Positions 15,780 to 24,327 of a DNA stretch of 30,069 nt are shown in pieces; position 1 is the stretch's first letter; each line of letters starts with the position of its first letter. This DNA is from Firmicutes bacterium UBA3932 (lineage in GTDB: Bacteria > Bacillota > Clostridia > Peptostreptococcales > Anaerovoracaceae), in NCBI GenBank assembly GCA_002385825.1, contig DGEG01000001.1:1-30069 (forward strand). The letters are read 5' to 3'. The notes under the pieces are model-generated. The model did not search any database and was not told the origin of the DNA. It saw only the letters and a program-made list of their open reading frames with translations. The position numbers and the translations under genes are program-made.

Positions 15780-17051
15780 ATGATTACCGCAATAGTAGGA
15801 ATTAATTGGGGGGACGAAGGCAAAGGCCGCATGGTGGACTTGCTATCCTCCGATTACGATATCATATGTCGTTACCAGGGAGGAAACAATGCGGGGCATA
15901 CAGTGATCAATGACAAAGGTAAGTTCATATTGAACCTGCTTCCTTCGGGTATTTTGCGAGATAACACCGTTAATGTGATGGGAGGCGGCATGGTGATTGA
16001 TCTTGAGCACCTCTGTGGCGAGATTTCTGCCCTGCGATCCAAGGGTGTGAAAATAACGCCAGAGACACTCAAAATCAGCGATAAGGCTTTTGTCTGCATG
16101 CCCTATCACAAGCAGCAGGATATCCTGGAGGAGGACCGGCTGGCAGAAAAGAAATACGGGTCCACTCGTCGCGGGATTGCTCCTGCATACGGGGACAAGT
16201 ACCTGAAGAAGGGCATCCGAATGGGCGACCTTCTGTCACCGGATAAACTTGCCGAAAAATTGGCGGACATTGTGGAATGGAAGAACATCACCTTAGGCGG
16301 TTACGGCGAGGAAAGGGTGAAACTTGAATCGATGATGGAGTGGATCTCCGAGTTTTCAGAACCTCTTCTGCCTTTTATAACTGATACCACTATATATCTG
16401 ACAAAGGCCGTTGAAAATGGCAAGAACATTCTGTTGGAAGCACAGCTTGGCGCCCTCCGGGACATCGATTACGGGATCTATCCTTATACCACGTCCTCCC
16501 ACACCTTGGCGGCCTATGGACCGGCAGGCGCGGGAATCCCGGGGGCAAAAGTGGATTGCGTCATCGGCATTATGAAAGCTTATTCCACCTGTGTTGGCGA
16601 GGGACCTTTTACCGCGGAACTCTTCGGAGAAGAGGCGTCGGCTCTCCGGGAAGCGGGAGCGGAATACGGAGCCGCCACAGGCAGACCTCGCAGGGTAGGC
16701 GGATTTGATGTAGTTGCCAGTCGTTATGGCGTGAAGATGCAAGGTGCCGATTTCCTTGCCCTGACCAAGCTGGACGTGCTGTCTTACCTTGACAGGATTC
16801 CCGTTTGCTTGGCGTACGAAATAGACGGTGAACGTTGCGAGAGCTTCCCGACGGGAGAAAGGCTCGTCAAGGCAAAGCCCGTCTATGAATATATGGACGG
16901 TTTTAAAACAGACATTTCGGGTTGCAGGAAGCCGGAAGATCTGCCGGAAAAGGCAATGGAATACATCCGCTATATCGAAGGGGCGGTAGGATGCCCCATT
17001 CGTTACGTTTCCGTCGGACCGGGAAGAGAAGACTACATTGAAGTGAAATAA
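15780..17051 (+). CDS. purA: adenylosuccinate synthetase
   Basis: PurA converts IMP, aspartate and GTP to adenylosuccinate, the first step from IMP to AMP, in the cytoplasm. The 423-residue protein has the normal length. The N-terminal motif GINWGDEGKGRMVDLL (GDEGKG at 11-16) carries the catalytic Asp12, and NNAGHTV carries His40. Later segments are YGSTRRGIAPAY, LLEAQLGALRDIDYGIYPYTTSSHTLA and ATGRPRRVGGFD. The usual GAQWGDEGKGK reads GINWGDEGKGR, a variant that keeps the catalytic residues. The ATG has GGGAGG nine bases upstream. guaA follows 129 bases later on the same strand, so both outlets from IMP are adjacent. Confidence 0.96.
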   Translation: MITAIVGINWGDEGKGRMVDLLSSDYDIICRYQGGNNAGHTVINDKGKFILNLLPSGILRDNTVNVMGGGMVIDLEHLCGEISALRSKGVKITPETLKISDKAFVCMPYHKQQDILEEDRLAEKKYGSTRRGIAPAYGDKYLKKGIRMGDLLSPDKLAEKLADIVEWKNITLGGYGEERVKLESMMEWISEFSEPLLPFITDTTIYLTKAVENGKNILLEAQLGALRDIDYGIYPYTTSSHTLAAYGPAGAGIPGAKVDCVIGIMKAYSTCVGEGPFTAELFGEEASALREAGAEYGAATGRPRRVGGFDVVASRYGVKMQGADFLALTKLDVLSYLDRIPVCLAYEIDGERCESFPTGERLVKAKPVYEYMDGFKTDISGCRKPEDLPEKAMEYIRYIEGAVGCPIRYVSVGPGREDYIEVK

Positions 17052-17180
17052 ATCAGAAACAATATTAAGAATAGCGCTGATCAGATGAACAAGGTATACA
17101 GATAGATCAATTAAATGAAACAGATTGATCAAAGAAGATCAGTGTAGAACAGAGTAAACGATGGTAAATCAGGAGGCAAT

Positions 17181-18704
17181 ATGAAAGAACTTGTGCTGGT
17201 GCTTGACTTCGGGGGGCAATACAAGGAGCTGATTGCCCGGGGGACCCGTTCCTTGTCGGTATATTCGGAAATTCATCCTGGCAGCCTGACTGCCCGGCAA
17301 GTAAAAGAAATGAATCCCATCGGCATCATTCTGACCGGCGGACCAAACAGCGTATACCTGCCCGATTCGCCCAAGTGTGATCCGGAAATATTCAAACTGG
17401 GGATTCCCGTTCTGGGTATCTGTTACGGCATGCAGTTGATGTGTCATACCCTTGGAGGCGAGGTTTCGCCCGGGAAGAAGGGGGAATACGGTCGGGTAAA
17501 AGCTGACCTCGATACGGGTTCCCGCCTGTTTTACGGGCTGAAAGAGCAGACCACTGTGCTGATGAGCCATACTGATCAGGTCACCGTTCTTCCTGACGGA
17601 TTTACCGGCATAGCAAGGACAAAGGACTGCCCTTACGCTGCCTGCGAAAACCCGTCAGACAAGCTCTACGGCGTTCAATTTCATCCGGAGACGGAACATA
17701 CGGATGACGGGATTAAAATGCTGGAGAACTTCCTTTACAGCATTTGCGGCGCTTCAGGTGATTACCGGCTTGACGATTATATCGATAATCAGATCCGTGA
17801 AATAAGGGCGAGGGTCGGCGGCGAAAGGGTGCTTCTCGCCCTGTCGGGAGGCGTGGACAGCTCCGTATGCGCAAGCCTGCTGTCGAAAGCCATTCCGGGA
17901 CAGCTTACCTGCATTTTTGTGGACCATGGATTTATGCGGGAAAATGAGGGCGATGAAATCGAGAAGGCTTTCTCTTCGCAGCAGCTTAATTTCATTCGTG
18001 TAAACGCTCAGAGGAGATTTTTGGAGAAGCTGAAAGGTGTTACGGATCCGGAAGAGAAGAGAAAGCTCATCGGAGAAGAGTTTGTTCGGGTATTTGAAGA
18101 AGAAGCGGGGAAATTGGGAAATATTCCTTTTTTGGCCCAGGGAACGATCTATCCTGATGTTATCGAGTCCGGCGGAAAGCAGGGAGATGTGATAAAAAGC
18201 CACCACAATGTGGGCGGCCTGCCTGAGAACCTTGCCTTTGCAGAGGTCATCGAACCTTTGCGGGGACTTTTTAAAGACGAGGTGAGGGAACTGGGCAGGA
18301 AACTGGGACTTCCCGCGCGCCTTACCGAACGCCAGCCTTTCCCGGGCCCCGGCTTGGCTGTCCGGGTAATGGGAGAAGTAACGGAAGAGAAGCTTGCCGT
18401 AGTGAGAAGGGCTGACGCCATCATGTGCGAGGAAATAGAGAAACTGAAAAACAGGCCGCAACAATATTTTGCCGTTTATACCGGCGCGCATTCGGTGGGC
18501 GTAAAAGGCGATCACAGGACTTATGATGCGATTATCGCCCTGCGGGCCGTAAACACCAGGGATTTCATGACCTGCGATTACGCCCCGCTGCCCCATAAGG
18601 TGCTGTCCCGCATTGCAGCGAGAATCACCAATGAAATTCTACAAGTGAGCCGGGTGGTCTACGACATAACTTCAAAACCTCCTGCTACGGTAGAGTGGGA
18701 ATAA
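17181..18704 (+). CDS. guaA: GMP synthase (glutamine-hydrolysing)
   Basis: GuaA aminates XMP to GMP with glutamine and ATP. The 507-residue protein has the two expected domains. The class I glutamine amidotransferase domain has GICYGMQ with Cys81 and FHPETEH with His168 and Glu170. The ATP pyrophosphatase domain begins [11 protein letters not shown] (PP-loop at 222-228). The C-terminal dimerisation domain ends [12 protein letters not shown], the standard GuaA terminus. The RBS AGGAGG is very good. The 129 bases between purA and guaA hold several GATCA-containing short repeats but no clear terminator, so cotranscription with purA is possible. Confidence 0.97.
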   Translation: MKELVLVLDFGGQYKELIARGTRSLSVYSEIHPGSLTARQVKEMNPIGIILTGGPNSVYLPDSPKCDPEIFKLGIPVLGICYGMQLMCHTLGGEVSPGKKGEYGRVKADLDTGSRLFYGLKEQTTVLMSHTDQVTVLPDGFTGIARTKDCPYAACENPSDKLYGVQFHPETEHTDDGIKMLENFLYSICGASGDYRLDDYIDNQIREIRARVGGERVLLALSGGVDSSVCASLLSKAIPGQLTCIFVDHGFMRENEGDEIEKAFSSQQLNFIRVNAQRRFLEKLKGVTDPEEKRKLIGEEFVRVFEEEAGKLGNIPFLAQGTIYPDVIESGGKQGDVIKSHHNVGGLPENLAFAEVIEPLRGLFKDEVRELGRKLGLPARLTERQPFPGPGLAVRVMGEVTEEKLAVVRRADAIMCEEIEKLKNRPQQYFAVYTGAHSVGVKGDHRTYDAIIALRAVNTRDFMTCDYAPLPHKVLSRIAARITNEILQVSRVVYDITSKPPATVEWE

Positions 18705-18744
18705 TCGTTTCAATATACTTTTTGACTAGAACTTATTGAGAACC

Positions 18745-18801
18745 GACGGGGGACGTTTTGCCTGCTGCCTTTCAAAGCAGCGGACAAAACGTCCCCCTGT
18801 C
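18745..18801. repeat. long perfect inverted repeat, REP-like hairpin
   Basis: GGGGGACGTTTTG (18748-18760) pairs perfectly with CAAAACGTCCCCC (18785-18797). A GAC/GTC pair extends it outward past one bulged base, and an inner CTGC/GCAG stem closes a CTTTCAAA loop. No T-run follows, so it is not a canonical terminator, although it lies just after guaA. It resembles intergenic hairpins dispersed in clostridial genomes. The inner GCTGCCTTTCAA recurs at 22621-22632 in a weaker hairpin. Confidence 0.65.
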
Positions 18802-18856
18802 ATTAGGAACTAAAATACAGCCATTTATTCTATATTATCAAACTTAAAAAATATAA

Positions 18857-18887
18857 TTGACATTGACGTTACGTAAAGGTTTATACT
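18857..18887 (+). promoter_or_regulatory. MerR-type promoter with 19-bp spacer
   Basis: TTGACA (18857-18862) and TATACT (18882-18887) are separated by 19 bases, the stretched spacing typical of promoters activated by MerR-family regulators. A near-palindrome TTGACGTTACGTAAAGG (18863-18879) fills the spacer, as expected for such an operator. The only nearby gene is the MerR-family regulator itself (start 19048), implying autoregulation. Confidence 0.75.
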
Positions 18888-19047
18888 GAGATTGCAAGGC
18901 CAATGAATTGCTTTCAGCGCTTCAAAAAGTCTCGCCCAAAATAGTCTGCGGTGGACAGTAACGGTGGACCAGTAAATGAGAAAAAATAATATTACTATGG
19001 CCTAATTTTATAAGCCATGCCAGCTATAAGAATTAAAGGAGAAAGCA

Positions 19048-19812
19048 ATGGAGTATACAGTAAGCAAGTTGGCGAAAATTTCGGGGGTAAGCACCAGGAC
19101 GCTGCGCTATTACGATGAAATAGGACTGCTGAAACCGACTAAAATACGTTCAAACGGGTATCGCATTTACGGGAATGCCGAAGTAGATAAGCTGCAGCAG
19201 ATCCTATTTTATCGGGAAATGGGTGTCAGCCTTGAAGAGATAATAAAGCTGATGTCAGATCCGAATTACGATCAGGCGGAAGCCCTTATAAGCCACAAAA
19301 AAGCATTGATTCAGAAGAAGGAGCAGTTAGAGGTGCTGATAGATACTGTTGAGAAGACTATAAAATATTTAAAAGGAGAAATTGAAATGAGGGATTATGA
19401 GAAATTTGAAGGTTTCAAGCAAAAGCTTGTAGATGAGAACGAGCGCGAATACGGCAAAGAAGTAAGATCAAAATACGGAGACGAGGTTGTGGATGCATCG
19501 AATATAAAACTAATGAATATGACAAAAGAACAATATGAAGAAGCCCAGCGGCTTAGCGAGGAGATCAATGCAATGTTGGCTGAAGCCATTAAATCCGGCG
19601 ATCCGGCGGGGAAATTGGCGCAGAAGGCCTGCCAACTCCATAAACAGTGGCTTTGCATGTTCTGGTCGGAGGACACATACACGAAAGAAGCGCACAAAGG
19701 TCTAGGACGGGTGTACGTTGAAGATGAGCGCTTTAAAGCGTATTACGACAGCATAGCAGAGGGCTGCGCCGAGTTTTTAAGCAAGGCACTGGATGTTTAC
19801 TGTGCCGAATAA
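19048..19812 (+). CDS. MerR family regulator with TipAS-like ligand domain
   Basis: The 254-residue protein has a MerR winged helix-turn-helix at about residues 1-70 (YTVSKLAKISGVSTRTLRYY, GYRIYGNAEVDKLQQILFYREMGVSLEEI). A coiled-coil linker follows at about 75-112. A TipAS-type domain lies at about 120-250 (MTKEQYEEAQRLSEEINAMLAEA, QLHKQWLCMFW, YVEDERFKAYYDSIAEGCAEFLSKAL). Relatives such as TipAL and Mta bind drugs or other small ligands and activate multidrug transporter genes. No transporter is adjacent, so the target is unknown; the promoter with the stretched spacer upstream suggests autoactivation. The RBS AAAGGAG is well placed. It is a single-gene unit between guaA and the desulfurase. 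Confidence 0.9.
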   Translation: MEYTVSKLAKISGVSTRTLRYYDEIGLLKPTKIRSNGYRIYGNAEVDKLQQILFYREMGVSLEEIIKLMSDPNYDQAEALISHKKALIQKKEQLEVLIDTVEKTIKYLKGEIEMRDYEKFEGFKQKLVDENEREYGKEVRSKYGDEVVDASNIKLMNMTKEQYEEAQRLSEEINAMLAEAIKSGDPAGKLAQKACQLHKQWLCMFWSEDTYTKEAHKGLGRVYVEDERFKAYYDSIAEGCAEFLSKALDVYCAE

Positions 19813-19863
19813 GCGACTATAGTCACGCAATGTTTCGTTACATGTTAGTGACCCACGCCGCAC

Positions 19864-19892
19864 TTGCAGGTGGAAGCTTTTGGCTGTATAAT
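19864..19892 (+). promoter_or_regulatory. SigA promoter upstream of the cysteine desulfurase
   Basis: TTGCAG (19864-19869) and TATAAT (19887-19892) are separated by 17 bases. The predicted leader to the start codon is about 150 bases. Confidence 0.65.
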
Positions 19893-19987
19893 ATTCAGGC
19901 ATGATTTTACAATAAAAGCGAATATCCGAGAATGCACAGGCGACAATAAGACAACGAGAGAAACTGTAATAGTGGCGAACGATTAAA

Positions 19988-20041
19988 CACGATAGGGAAA
20001 TTGAACACGGTAGGGTAATTGATCGCGATAGGGAAACTAAG
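19988..20041. repeat. three tandem 18-bp repeats in the desulfurase leader
   Basis: The units CACGATAGGGAAATTGAA (19988-20005), CACGGTAGGGTAATTGAT (20006-20023) and CGCGATAGGGAAACTAAG (20024-20041) are adjacent and similar. The third runs into the ribosome binding site. The function is unknown; they could bind a regulator or be slippage products. Confidence 0.7.
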
Positions 20042-20049
20042 GAAGATAG

Positions 20050-21279
20050 ATGATGTTTGTTTATTTGGATAACAGCGCAACCACCAGACAATATGACCAG
20101 GTAACGCAATTGATGATGCGACTTATGAAGGAGGATTACGGCAATCCTTCTTCCCTTCACCGGATGGGTGTGAATGTGGAACGATTCGTGAAGGAGGCCC
20201 GAAGATCAGTTGCTTCTTCGCTGGGAGCGGGGGATGACGAAATCGTCTTTACCGGCAGCGGCACGGAAGCGGACAACATGGCCATCTTCGGCGTCTGGGA
20301 AGCGAGAAAGCGCAGGGGGAACAAGATCATCACTTCTAAAGCGGAACACCCGGCAGTTATGGAAGCGTGCAAGAAGCTGGAGCGATCCGGCGTAAATGTA
20401 GCCTACGTTGGTACTGACAGCAAAGGGCTGTTAGATATGGACGAGCTGGAAAGTCACCTGGATGAATCCACTATTCTGGTGACAATCATGGCTGTAAATA
20501 ACGAGCTGGGTACGGTGCAGCCCGTTGAGGAGATAGGCGGCCTGGTGAAGGAGCGAGCAAATATATTGTTCCATACGGATGCGGTCCAGGCTTTTGGGAA
20601 GATACCGGTGGATCCCGCAAAATGGAAGGCGGATCTGGTAACGATAAGCAGCCATAAAATACACGGACCTAAAGGAGTCGGCGCTCTCTATATTAAAAAA
20701 GGCCTTCATATAGAGCCGTATATTTACGGCGGCGGACAGGAAGGCGGGATGCGATCCGGCACCGAGAACACTCCGGGAATTGCCGGTTTCGGACTGGCTG
20801 CCGAGATAGGGCACAACAATCTCCGGGAACGTATACTGGCGATGGAGAAAGCGAGAAATTACCTTTTGGAGGGGATGAAGGCTGAGATCCCCGACATCAG
20901 GATCAACAGCCCGGAAGCGGTCTTCGGGGATAAAGAGGTTGGATCAGAGCTGAAAGCAGAAGCCGAGACAAATACAAAAGAATCCAGAATACCGGTATCA
21001 AGTCCGGGGGTACTGAATGTGAGCTTTTTAGGATGCCGCGGCGAGGTGCTGCTCCACTCCCTGGAGCAGCGGGACATCTACGTGTCCACCGGCGCCGCCT
21101 GCTCTTCCAGGAAAAAGGGAAGTCATGTGCTGGCGGCGGCGGGCCTCGCCGCCCCCGTCATCGACAGCGCCATCCGTTTCAGCTTCAGCGAATTCAACAC
21201 GGTTGAGCAAATGGACTACGTTTTAGTAGAATTGAAAAAAGCCGTTACCTCCATGAGGCGGTTGACGCGTCGCTTTTAA
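20050..21279 (+). CDS. cysteine desulfurase, NifS/IscS type (thiI partner)
   Basis: This is a PLP enzyme that takes sulfur from cysteine as a protein persulfide. The 409-residue protein begins VYLDNSATT. The PLP lysine is in SSHKIHGPKGVGALY (Lys203) and the persulfide cysteine is in STGAACSSRKKGSH (Cys351). An extra acidic, lysine-rich stretch of about 25 residues (about 293-317) precedes SPGVLNVSFLGCRGE and is not standard. It lies 86 bases upstream of thiI on the same strand, the arrangement of Bacillus NifZ-ThiI. It therefore probably supplies sulfur for 4-thiouridine in tRNA. Two ATG codons occur, at 20050 and 20053; AGGAAG (20040-20045) is four and seven bases upstream, so 20053 is an equally likely start. 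Confidence 0.94.
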   Translation: MMFVYLDNSATTRQYDQVTQLMMRLMKEDYGNPSSLHRMGVNVERFVKEARRSVASSLGAGDDEIVFTGSGTEADNMAIFGVWEARKRRGNKIITSKAEHPAVMEACKKLERSGVNVAYVGTDSKGLLDMDELESHLDESTILVTIMAVNNELGTVQPVEEIGGLVKERANILFHTDAVQAFGKIPVDPAKWKADLVTISSHKIHGPKGVGALYIKKGLHIEPYIYGGGQEGGMRSGTENTPGIAGFGLAAEIGHNNLRERILAMEKARNYLLEGMKAEIPDIRINSPEAVFGDKEVGSELKAEAETNTKESRIPVSSPGVLNVSFLGCRGEVLLHSLEQRDIYVSTGAACSSRKKGSHVLAAAGLAAPVIDSAIRFSFSEFNTVEQMDYVLVELKKAVTSMRRLTRRF

Positions 21280-21365
21280 AAAAAGTTAGATTGGGTAGAT
21301 GGGATTTTGTGCAAGAATGGGATGTGGCATGATCCTGCAACTGTTTGATTTGAAAGGAGCCATTA

Positions 21366-22550
21366 GTGGAGAACCGGAACATATATATCGTCAGGTGCGG
21401 TGAAGTCGCACTGAAGGGGCTGAACAAGCCATATTTTGAGCGAATGCTGATAGAGCGCATCCGCAAGGTGCTAAAACCATACAAAGAAACAGAAGTCCGT
21501 CGAGAAGACGGGCTTATTGTGGTGCGTACGGCACCGGATCTTCCCAAGGAGACAGTGATTCGCGAGATTTCAAAAGTGTTTGGAGTCGATTCCATCAGCC
21601 CCGCCGTAGAAACTGAAACGGATATGGAAGCAATAGGAAGAGCCGCCGTTGCATATATGCAGCAACAGATAGAAGAGAGAGGTATTCGAACTTTCAAAGT
21701 GGAAGCCAAGCGAGCGGACAAGAGCTTTCCCGTAAAATCCCCGGAAATTGCCAGGAGGATCGGTGCAAGAATTCTTGTCGAATGCAAAGTGCTTAAAGTG
21801 GATGTCCATAATCCGGAATGCAAACTGTACGTTCACGTCCGCAAGGATCGGAGCTTTATTTATGAAAGGAAGGTTTCCGCCCTGGGGGGATTGCCCCTGG
21901 GTACCAACGGAAAAGGACTGGTGTTGCTCTCAGGAGGCATCGACAGTCCCGTAGCGGCATTTCTCATGGCGAAACGAGGCATGTATATCGAGGCGGTTCA
22001 CTTTCATTCCTATCCCTACACCAGCGAGAGAGCCTGGGAAAAGGTGAAAGACCTGGCGCAAGTCCTCACCGACTATTGTGGCAATATAAAAATACACAGT
22101 GTGAATCTCCTGCCGATACAGGAGCAGATTGTGCAGCACTGTCCCGAAGAGGAAATGACCATCCTGATACGGCGATTCATGATGAAAATTGCCCAGCGCA
22201 TTGCCCGGGAGACCGGATCTCTCATGCTGATCACGGGAGAAAATCTCGGGCAGGTGGCCAGCCAGACGGCGGAAGCACTGATGGTCACCGATGCGGCAGT
22301 TCAGATGCCGGTAATGCGACCCCTCATAGCCATGGACAAGACGGAAATCATAGATCTGGCCAGAAAAATCGGCACCTACGACATTTCCATTCTTCCATAC
22401 GAGGATTGCTGTACAGTATTTCTCCCCAAGCATCCCAAGACAAAGCCGAAACTTTCTGCCATCTTGGAATCGGAGAGTCGTCTGAATGTGGAAGAGCTTG
22501 TGGAATCGGCGTTGAAATCAGTGGAAACAACAGAGATACGCCCGAAATAA
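21366..22550 (+). CDS. thiI: tRNA 4-thiouridine synthase ThiI
   Basis: ThiI adenylates tRNA uridine 8 and inserts sulfur to make 4-thiouridine. The 394-residue protein has an N-terminal ferredoxin-like/THUMP region (VRCGEVALKGLNKPYFERML, then TFKVEAKRADKSFPVKSPEIARRIGA) and a PP-loop ATPase domain with LLSGGIDSPVA (SGGIDS at 189-194). It lacks a C-terminal rhodanese domain, like other Firmicutes ThiI, so it depends on a desulfurase, encoded just upstream. The start is GTG at 21366, with AAAGGAG (21353-21359) six bases upstream. The thiazole role of E. coli ThiI resides in the missing rhodanese domain and is not implied here. Confidence 0.95.
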   Translation: MENRNIYIVRCGEVALKGLNKPYFERMLIERIRKVLKPYKETEVRREDGLIVVRTAPDLPKETVIREISKVFGVDSISPAVETETDMEAIGRAAVAYMQQQIEERGIRTFKVEAKRADKSFPVKSPEIARRIGARILVECKVLKVDVHNPECKLYVHVRKDRSFIYERKVSALGGLPLGTNGKGLVLLSGGIDSPVAAFLMAKRGMYIEAVHFHSYPYTSERAWEKVKDLAQVLTDYCGNIKIHSVNLLPIQEQIVQHCPEEEMTILIRRFMMKIAQRIARETGSLMLITGENLGQVASQTAEALMVTDAAVQMPVMRPLIAMDKTEIIDLARKIGTYDISILPYEDCCTVFLPKHPKTKPKLSAILESESRLNVEELVESALKSVETTEIRPK

Positions 22551-22685
22551 GACAGTTATAGATAACGATATAGATAACCACAGTAATAAACTTTAATAAT
22601 TATTTGATTTGACAGCAAGAGCTGCCTTTCAAGCGGCTTATACGACATAATCAGATTTTTTTCACCATAACCTCCTAAAGACAAG

Positions 22686-22725
22686 CCCCCTTATCCAATG
22701 TATAATTATCAGAAGGATAAGGGGG
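22686..22725 (+). promoter_or_regulatory. 11-bp inverted repeat around a -10-like box, overlapping the spoIIAA RBS
   Basis: CCCCCTTATCC (22686-22696) and GGATAAGGGGG (22715-22725) are perfect inverted repeats separated by 18 bases. The gap contains TATAAT (22701-22706), with AAGACA 17 bases upstream as a weak -35. The right arm is also the spoIIAA ribosome binding site, seven bases from the ATG. It could act as an operator or, in a longer transcript, as an RBS-sequestering hairpin. A clear SigH promoter, usual for spoIIA, was not found. Confidence 0.6.
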
Positions 22726-22732
22726 TATTGTT

Positions 22733-23110
22733 ATGGAAGTAACTTTTGAGATGATCGATGACATACTCATTTCAGTGCTTTCCGGTGAATTGGACCATCA
22801 TAGCTCCAGTGAGATTCGTGAGAACATAGATCAAACATATGATGTTTTTAAGGCAAAGCATATTATCCTCTCTTTTGAAGAAGTGACTTTCATGGACAGC
22901 TCAGGAGTAGGGCTAATAATGGGGCGATACAATAAAGCACGTGAGCGAAAAGGCAAAATAGCCATTGCAGGTTGCAATGAACATATTTCCAGGATACTGG
23001 AGATGGCAGGAATTTATACGATTGCCGGGTGTTTTGCGTCGACGGCGGAAGCTGTGGCTGCGCTGCAGGATGGAGAGGGGGGAGAAACATGGAACGCACC
23101 AACAGAATAA
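22733..23110 (+). CDS. spoIIAA: anti-sigma F factor antagonist SpoIIAA
   Basis: SpoIIAA is the STAS-domain protein that, when dephosphorylated, frees SigF from SpoIIAB in the forespore. The 125-residue sequence has the phosphorylation motif MDSSGVGLIMGRY, with Ser57 the likely target. SGELDHHSSSEIRENID near the N-terminus is also typical. The C-terminal tail after about residue 112 (DGEGGETWNAPTE) overlaps the spoIIAB start by 22 bases and is not conserved in the family. The phosphatase SpoIIE is not in the window. The gene opens the tricistronic spoIIA operon. Confidence 0.96.
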   Translation: MEVTFEMIDDILISVLSGELDHHSSSEIRENIDQTYDVFKAKHIILSFEEVTFMDSSGVGLIMGRYNKARERKGKIAIAGCNEHISRILEMAGIYTIAGCFASTAEAVAALQDGEGGETWNAPTE

Positions 23111-23532
23111 AGGTCGAAATGCTCAGCCGATCGGAAAACGAAGCCATTGCCAGAAACATAGCTGCCGTTTTCATCACTCCTTTGGATCCCACCATGGAGG
23201 AAATGACGGAGATCAAGACGGCGGTATCCGAAGCGGTGAGCAATGTCATGCTGCACGCATATAAAGGGGATCAGGAAGGGCCTATATATCTCGAAATGGA
23301 GACAACGGAATCGGGGAAAGTCACCATAACCGTAGAAGACAGAGGGGTAGGAATCGATGACGTGCAAAAGGCCATGGAACCTCTCTTCACCACCGGCGAC
23401 AGCAGGGAGAGATCCGGAATGGGCTTTACAGTAATGGAAAGCTTCATGGACAAAGTGCTGGTGGATTCATCTCCCGGGAAAGGAACGAAGGTGACTTTGA
23501 TAAAGTCGCTGGATCGTGTTTATGGCTTCTGA
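23089..23532 (+). CDS. spoIIAB: anti-sigma F factor and serine kinase SpoIIAB
   Basis: SpoIIAB holds SigF inactive and phosphorylates SpoIIAA. The 147-residue GHKL ATPase shows the N-box EAVSNVMLHAY (about 48-58), the G1 box VEDRGVGI, and GMGFTVMESFMD. The ATG at 23089 follows the SD GGGGGGAG (about 23077-23084). A longer frame from 23029 lies inside spoIIAA and lacks family similarity in its first 20 residues. It overlaps spoIIAA upstream and sigF downstream, consistent with tight translational coupling of the three proteins. Confidence 0.96.
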   Translation: MERTNRIKVEMLSRSENEAIARNIAAVFITPLDPTMEEMTEIKTAVSEAVSNVMLHAYKGDQEGPIYLEMETTESGKVTITVEDRGVGIDDVQKAMEPLFTTGDSRERSGMGFTVMESFMDKVLVDSSPGKGTKVTLIKSLDRVYGF

Positions 23533-24253
23533 TTTTGGGCCAGCGATGAAAGAAGATACATACCGCCTGATCAAGGAAGCCCAGTCAGGCAACGAGGCGG
23601 CCAGAGAGCAGTTGATCGAGCAAAACACCGGTCTGGTAAAGAACATCGCTTTGAAATTTGCCGGTACAGGTTACGAGTTTGAAGATCTGCTTCAAATAGG
23701 GTTTATCGGTCTATTGAAAGCCGTAGATCGTTTCAATACGGAATACGATGTAATGTTCTCTACCTATGCGGTTCCAATGATTCTGGGAGAGATAAAACGA
23801 CATCTGCGGGATGATGGAAGAGTCAAGGTAAGCAGGCAGATAAAGCAAGAAGTGCGCAACATGAGAAAAGCTTACGAAGAGTTCAGACATATTCATGGAA
23901 GATCCCCCAAATTGAGTGAACTTGCCGAGCAAATGGAAATCAGCGTTGAAGAGCTTCTTCGTTTAATGGAAGCCAGCGATGCCATGAGCATTCCCGAGAG
24001 TTTGGACGATCCGGAACGTACGGAAACCATGGCGGAAAGCGAGTACCGGGAACAGGAAGAGCGCAGGATCGATATGATTTATTTGAAGAGCGCCATCGGC
24101 AAGCTTGCGGAGCGGGAGCGTCAAGTCATAATCTTGCGTTATTTCAAAGACATGACACAGCAGCAGGTCGCTGACAGGCTGGGAATTTCACAGGTTCAGG
24201 TATCTCGCATTGAAAAGAAAGTACTGTCCGATTTGAGGAAGCAGATGGAATAA
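23522..24253 (+). CDS. sigF: RNA polymerase sporulation sigma factor SigF
   Basis: SigF directs early forespore transcription. The 243-residue protein has region 2 (LIEQNTGLVKNIALKF, DLLQIGFIGLLKAVDRF, STYAVPMILGEIKRHLRDDG), region 3 (KVSRQIKQEVRNMRKAYEEF) and region 4 (REQTVII-like RERQVIILRYFKDMTQQQVADRLGISQ, then VQVSRIEKKVL). The start is uncertain: GTG 23516, ATG 23522 and ATG 23546 are in frame. The first two overlap the spoIIAB stop, which suits a coupled operon. ATG 23522 is chosen. A bidirectional terminator lies about 75 bases downstream. Confidence 0.95.
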   Translation: MASDFGPAMKEDTYRLIKEAQSGNEAAREQLIEQNTGLVKNIALKFAGTGYEFEDLLQIGFIGLLKAVDRFNTEYDVMFSTYAVPMILGEIKRHLRDDGRVKVSRQIKQEVRNMRKAYEEFRHIHGRSPKLSELAEQMEISVEELLRLMEASDAMSIPESLDDPERTETMAESEYREQEERRIDMIYLKSAIGKLAERERQVIILRYFKDMTQQQVADRLGISQVQVSRIEKKVLSDLRKQME

Positions 24254-24327
24254 TGCTGCCTACGGAATTATAGATTTATTATTTGTCATTAGATTAACAT
24301 ATAAGAACAAGGGGTAGAAACAAATAA

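Larger units (their letters stand above)
18705..19047. other. guaA-merR intergenic region
   Basis: The 343 bases contain the REP-like hairpin and the MerR-type promoter listed separately. A leader of about 150 bases follows, with a small TGGC/GCCA hairpin near 18999-19019 and the RBS AAAGGAG. No coding region is evident. Confidence 0.6.

Noticed and set aside
16356..17132. 258-codon minus-strand frame over purA
   Set aside because: It is antisense to a fully conserved purA, with no family resemblance or start signal.
17052..17180. Clustered GATCA motifs between purA and guaA
   Set aside because: They are irregularly spaced and short in AT-rich sequence; no period or pairing supports a functional element.
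17754..18596. 280-codon minus-strand frame over guaA
   Set aside because: It is antisense to the conserved ATP pyrophosphatase domain of guaA; long open antisense frames are common at this base composition.
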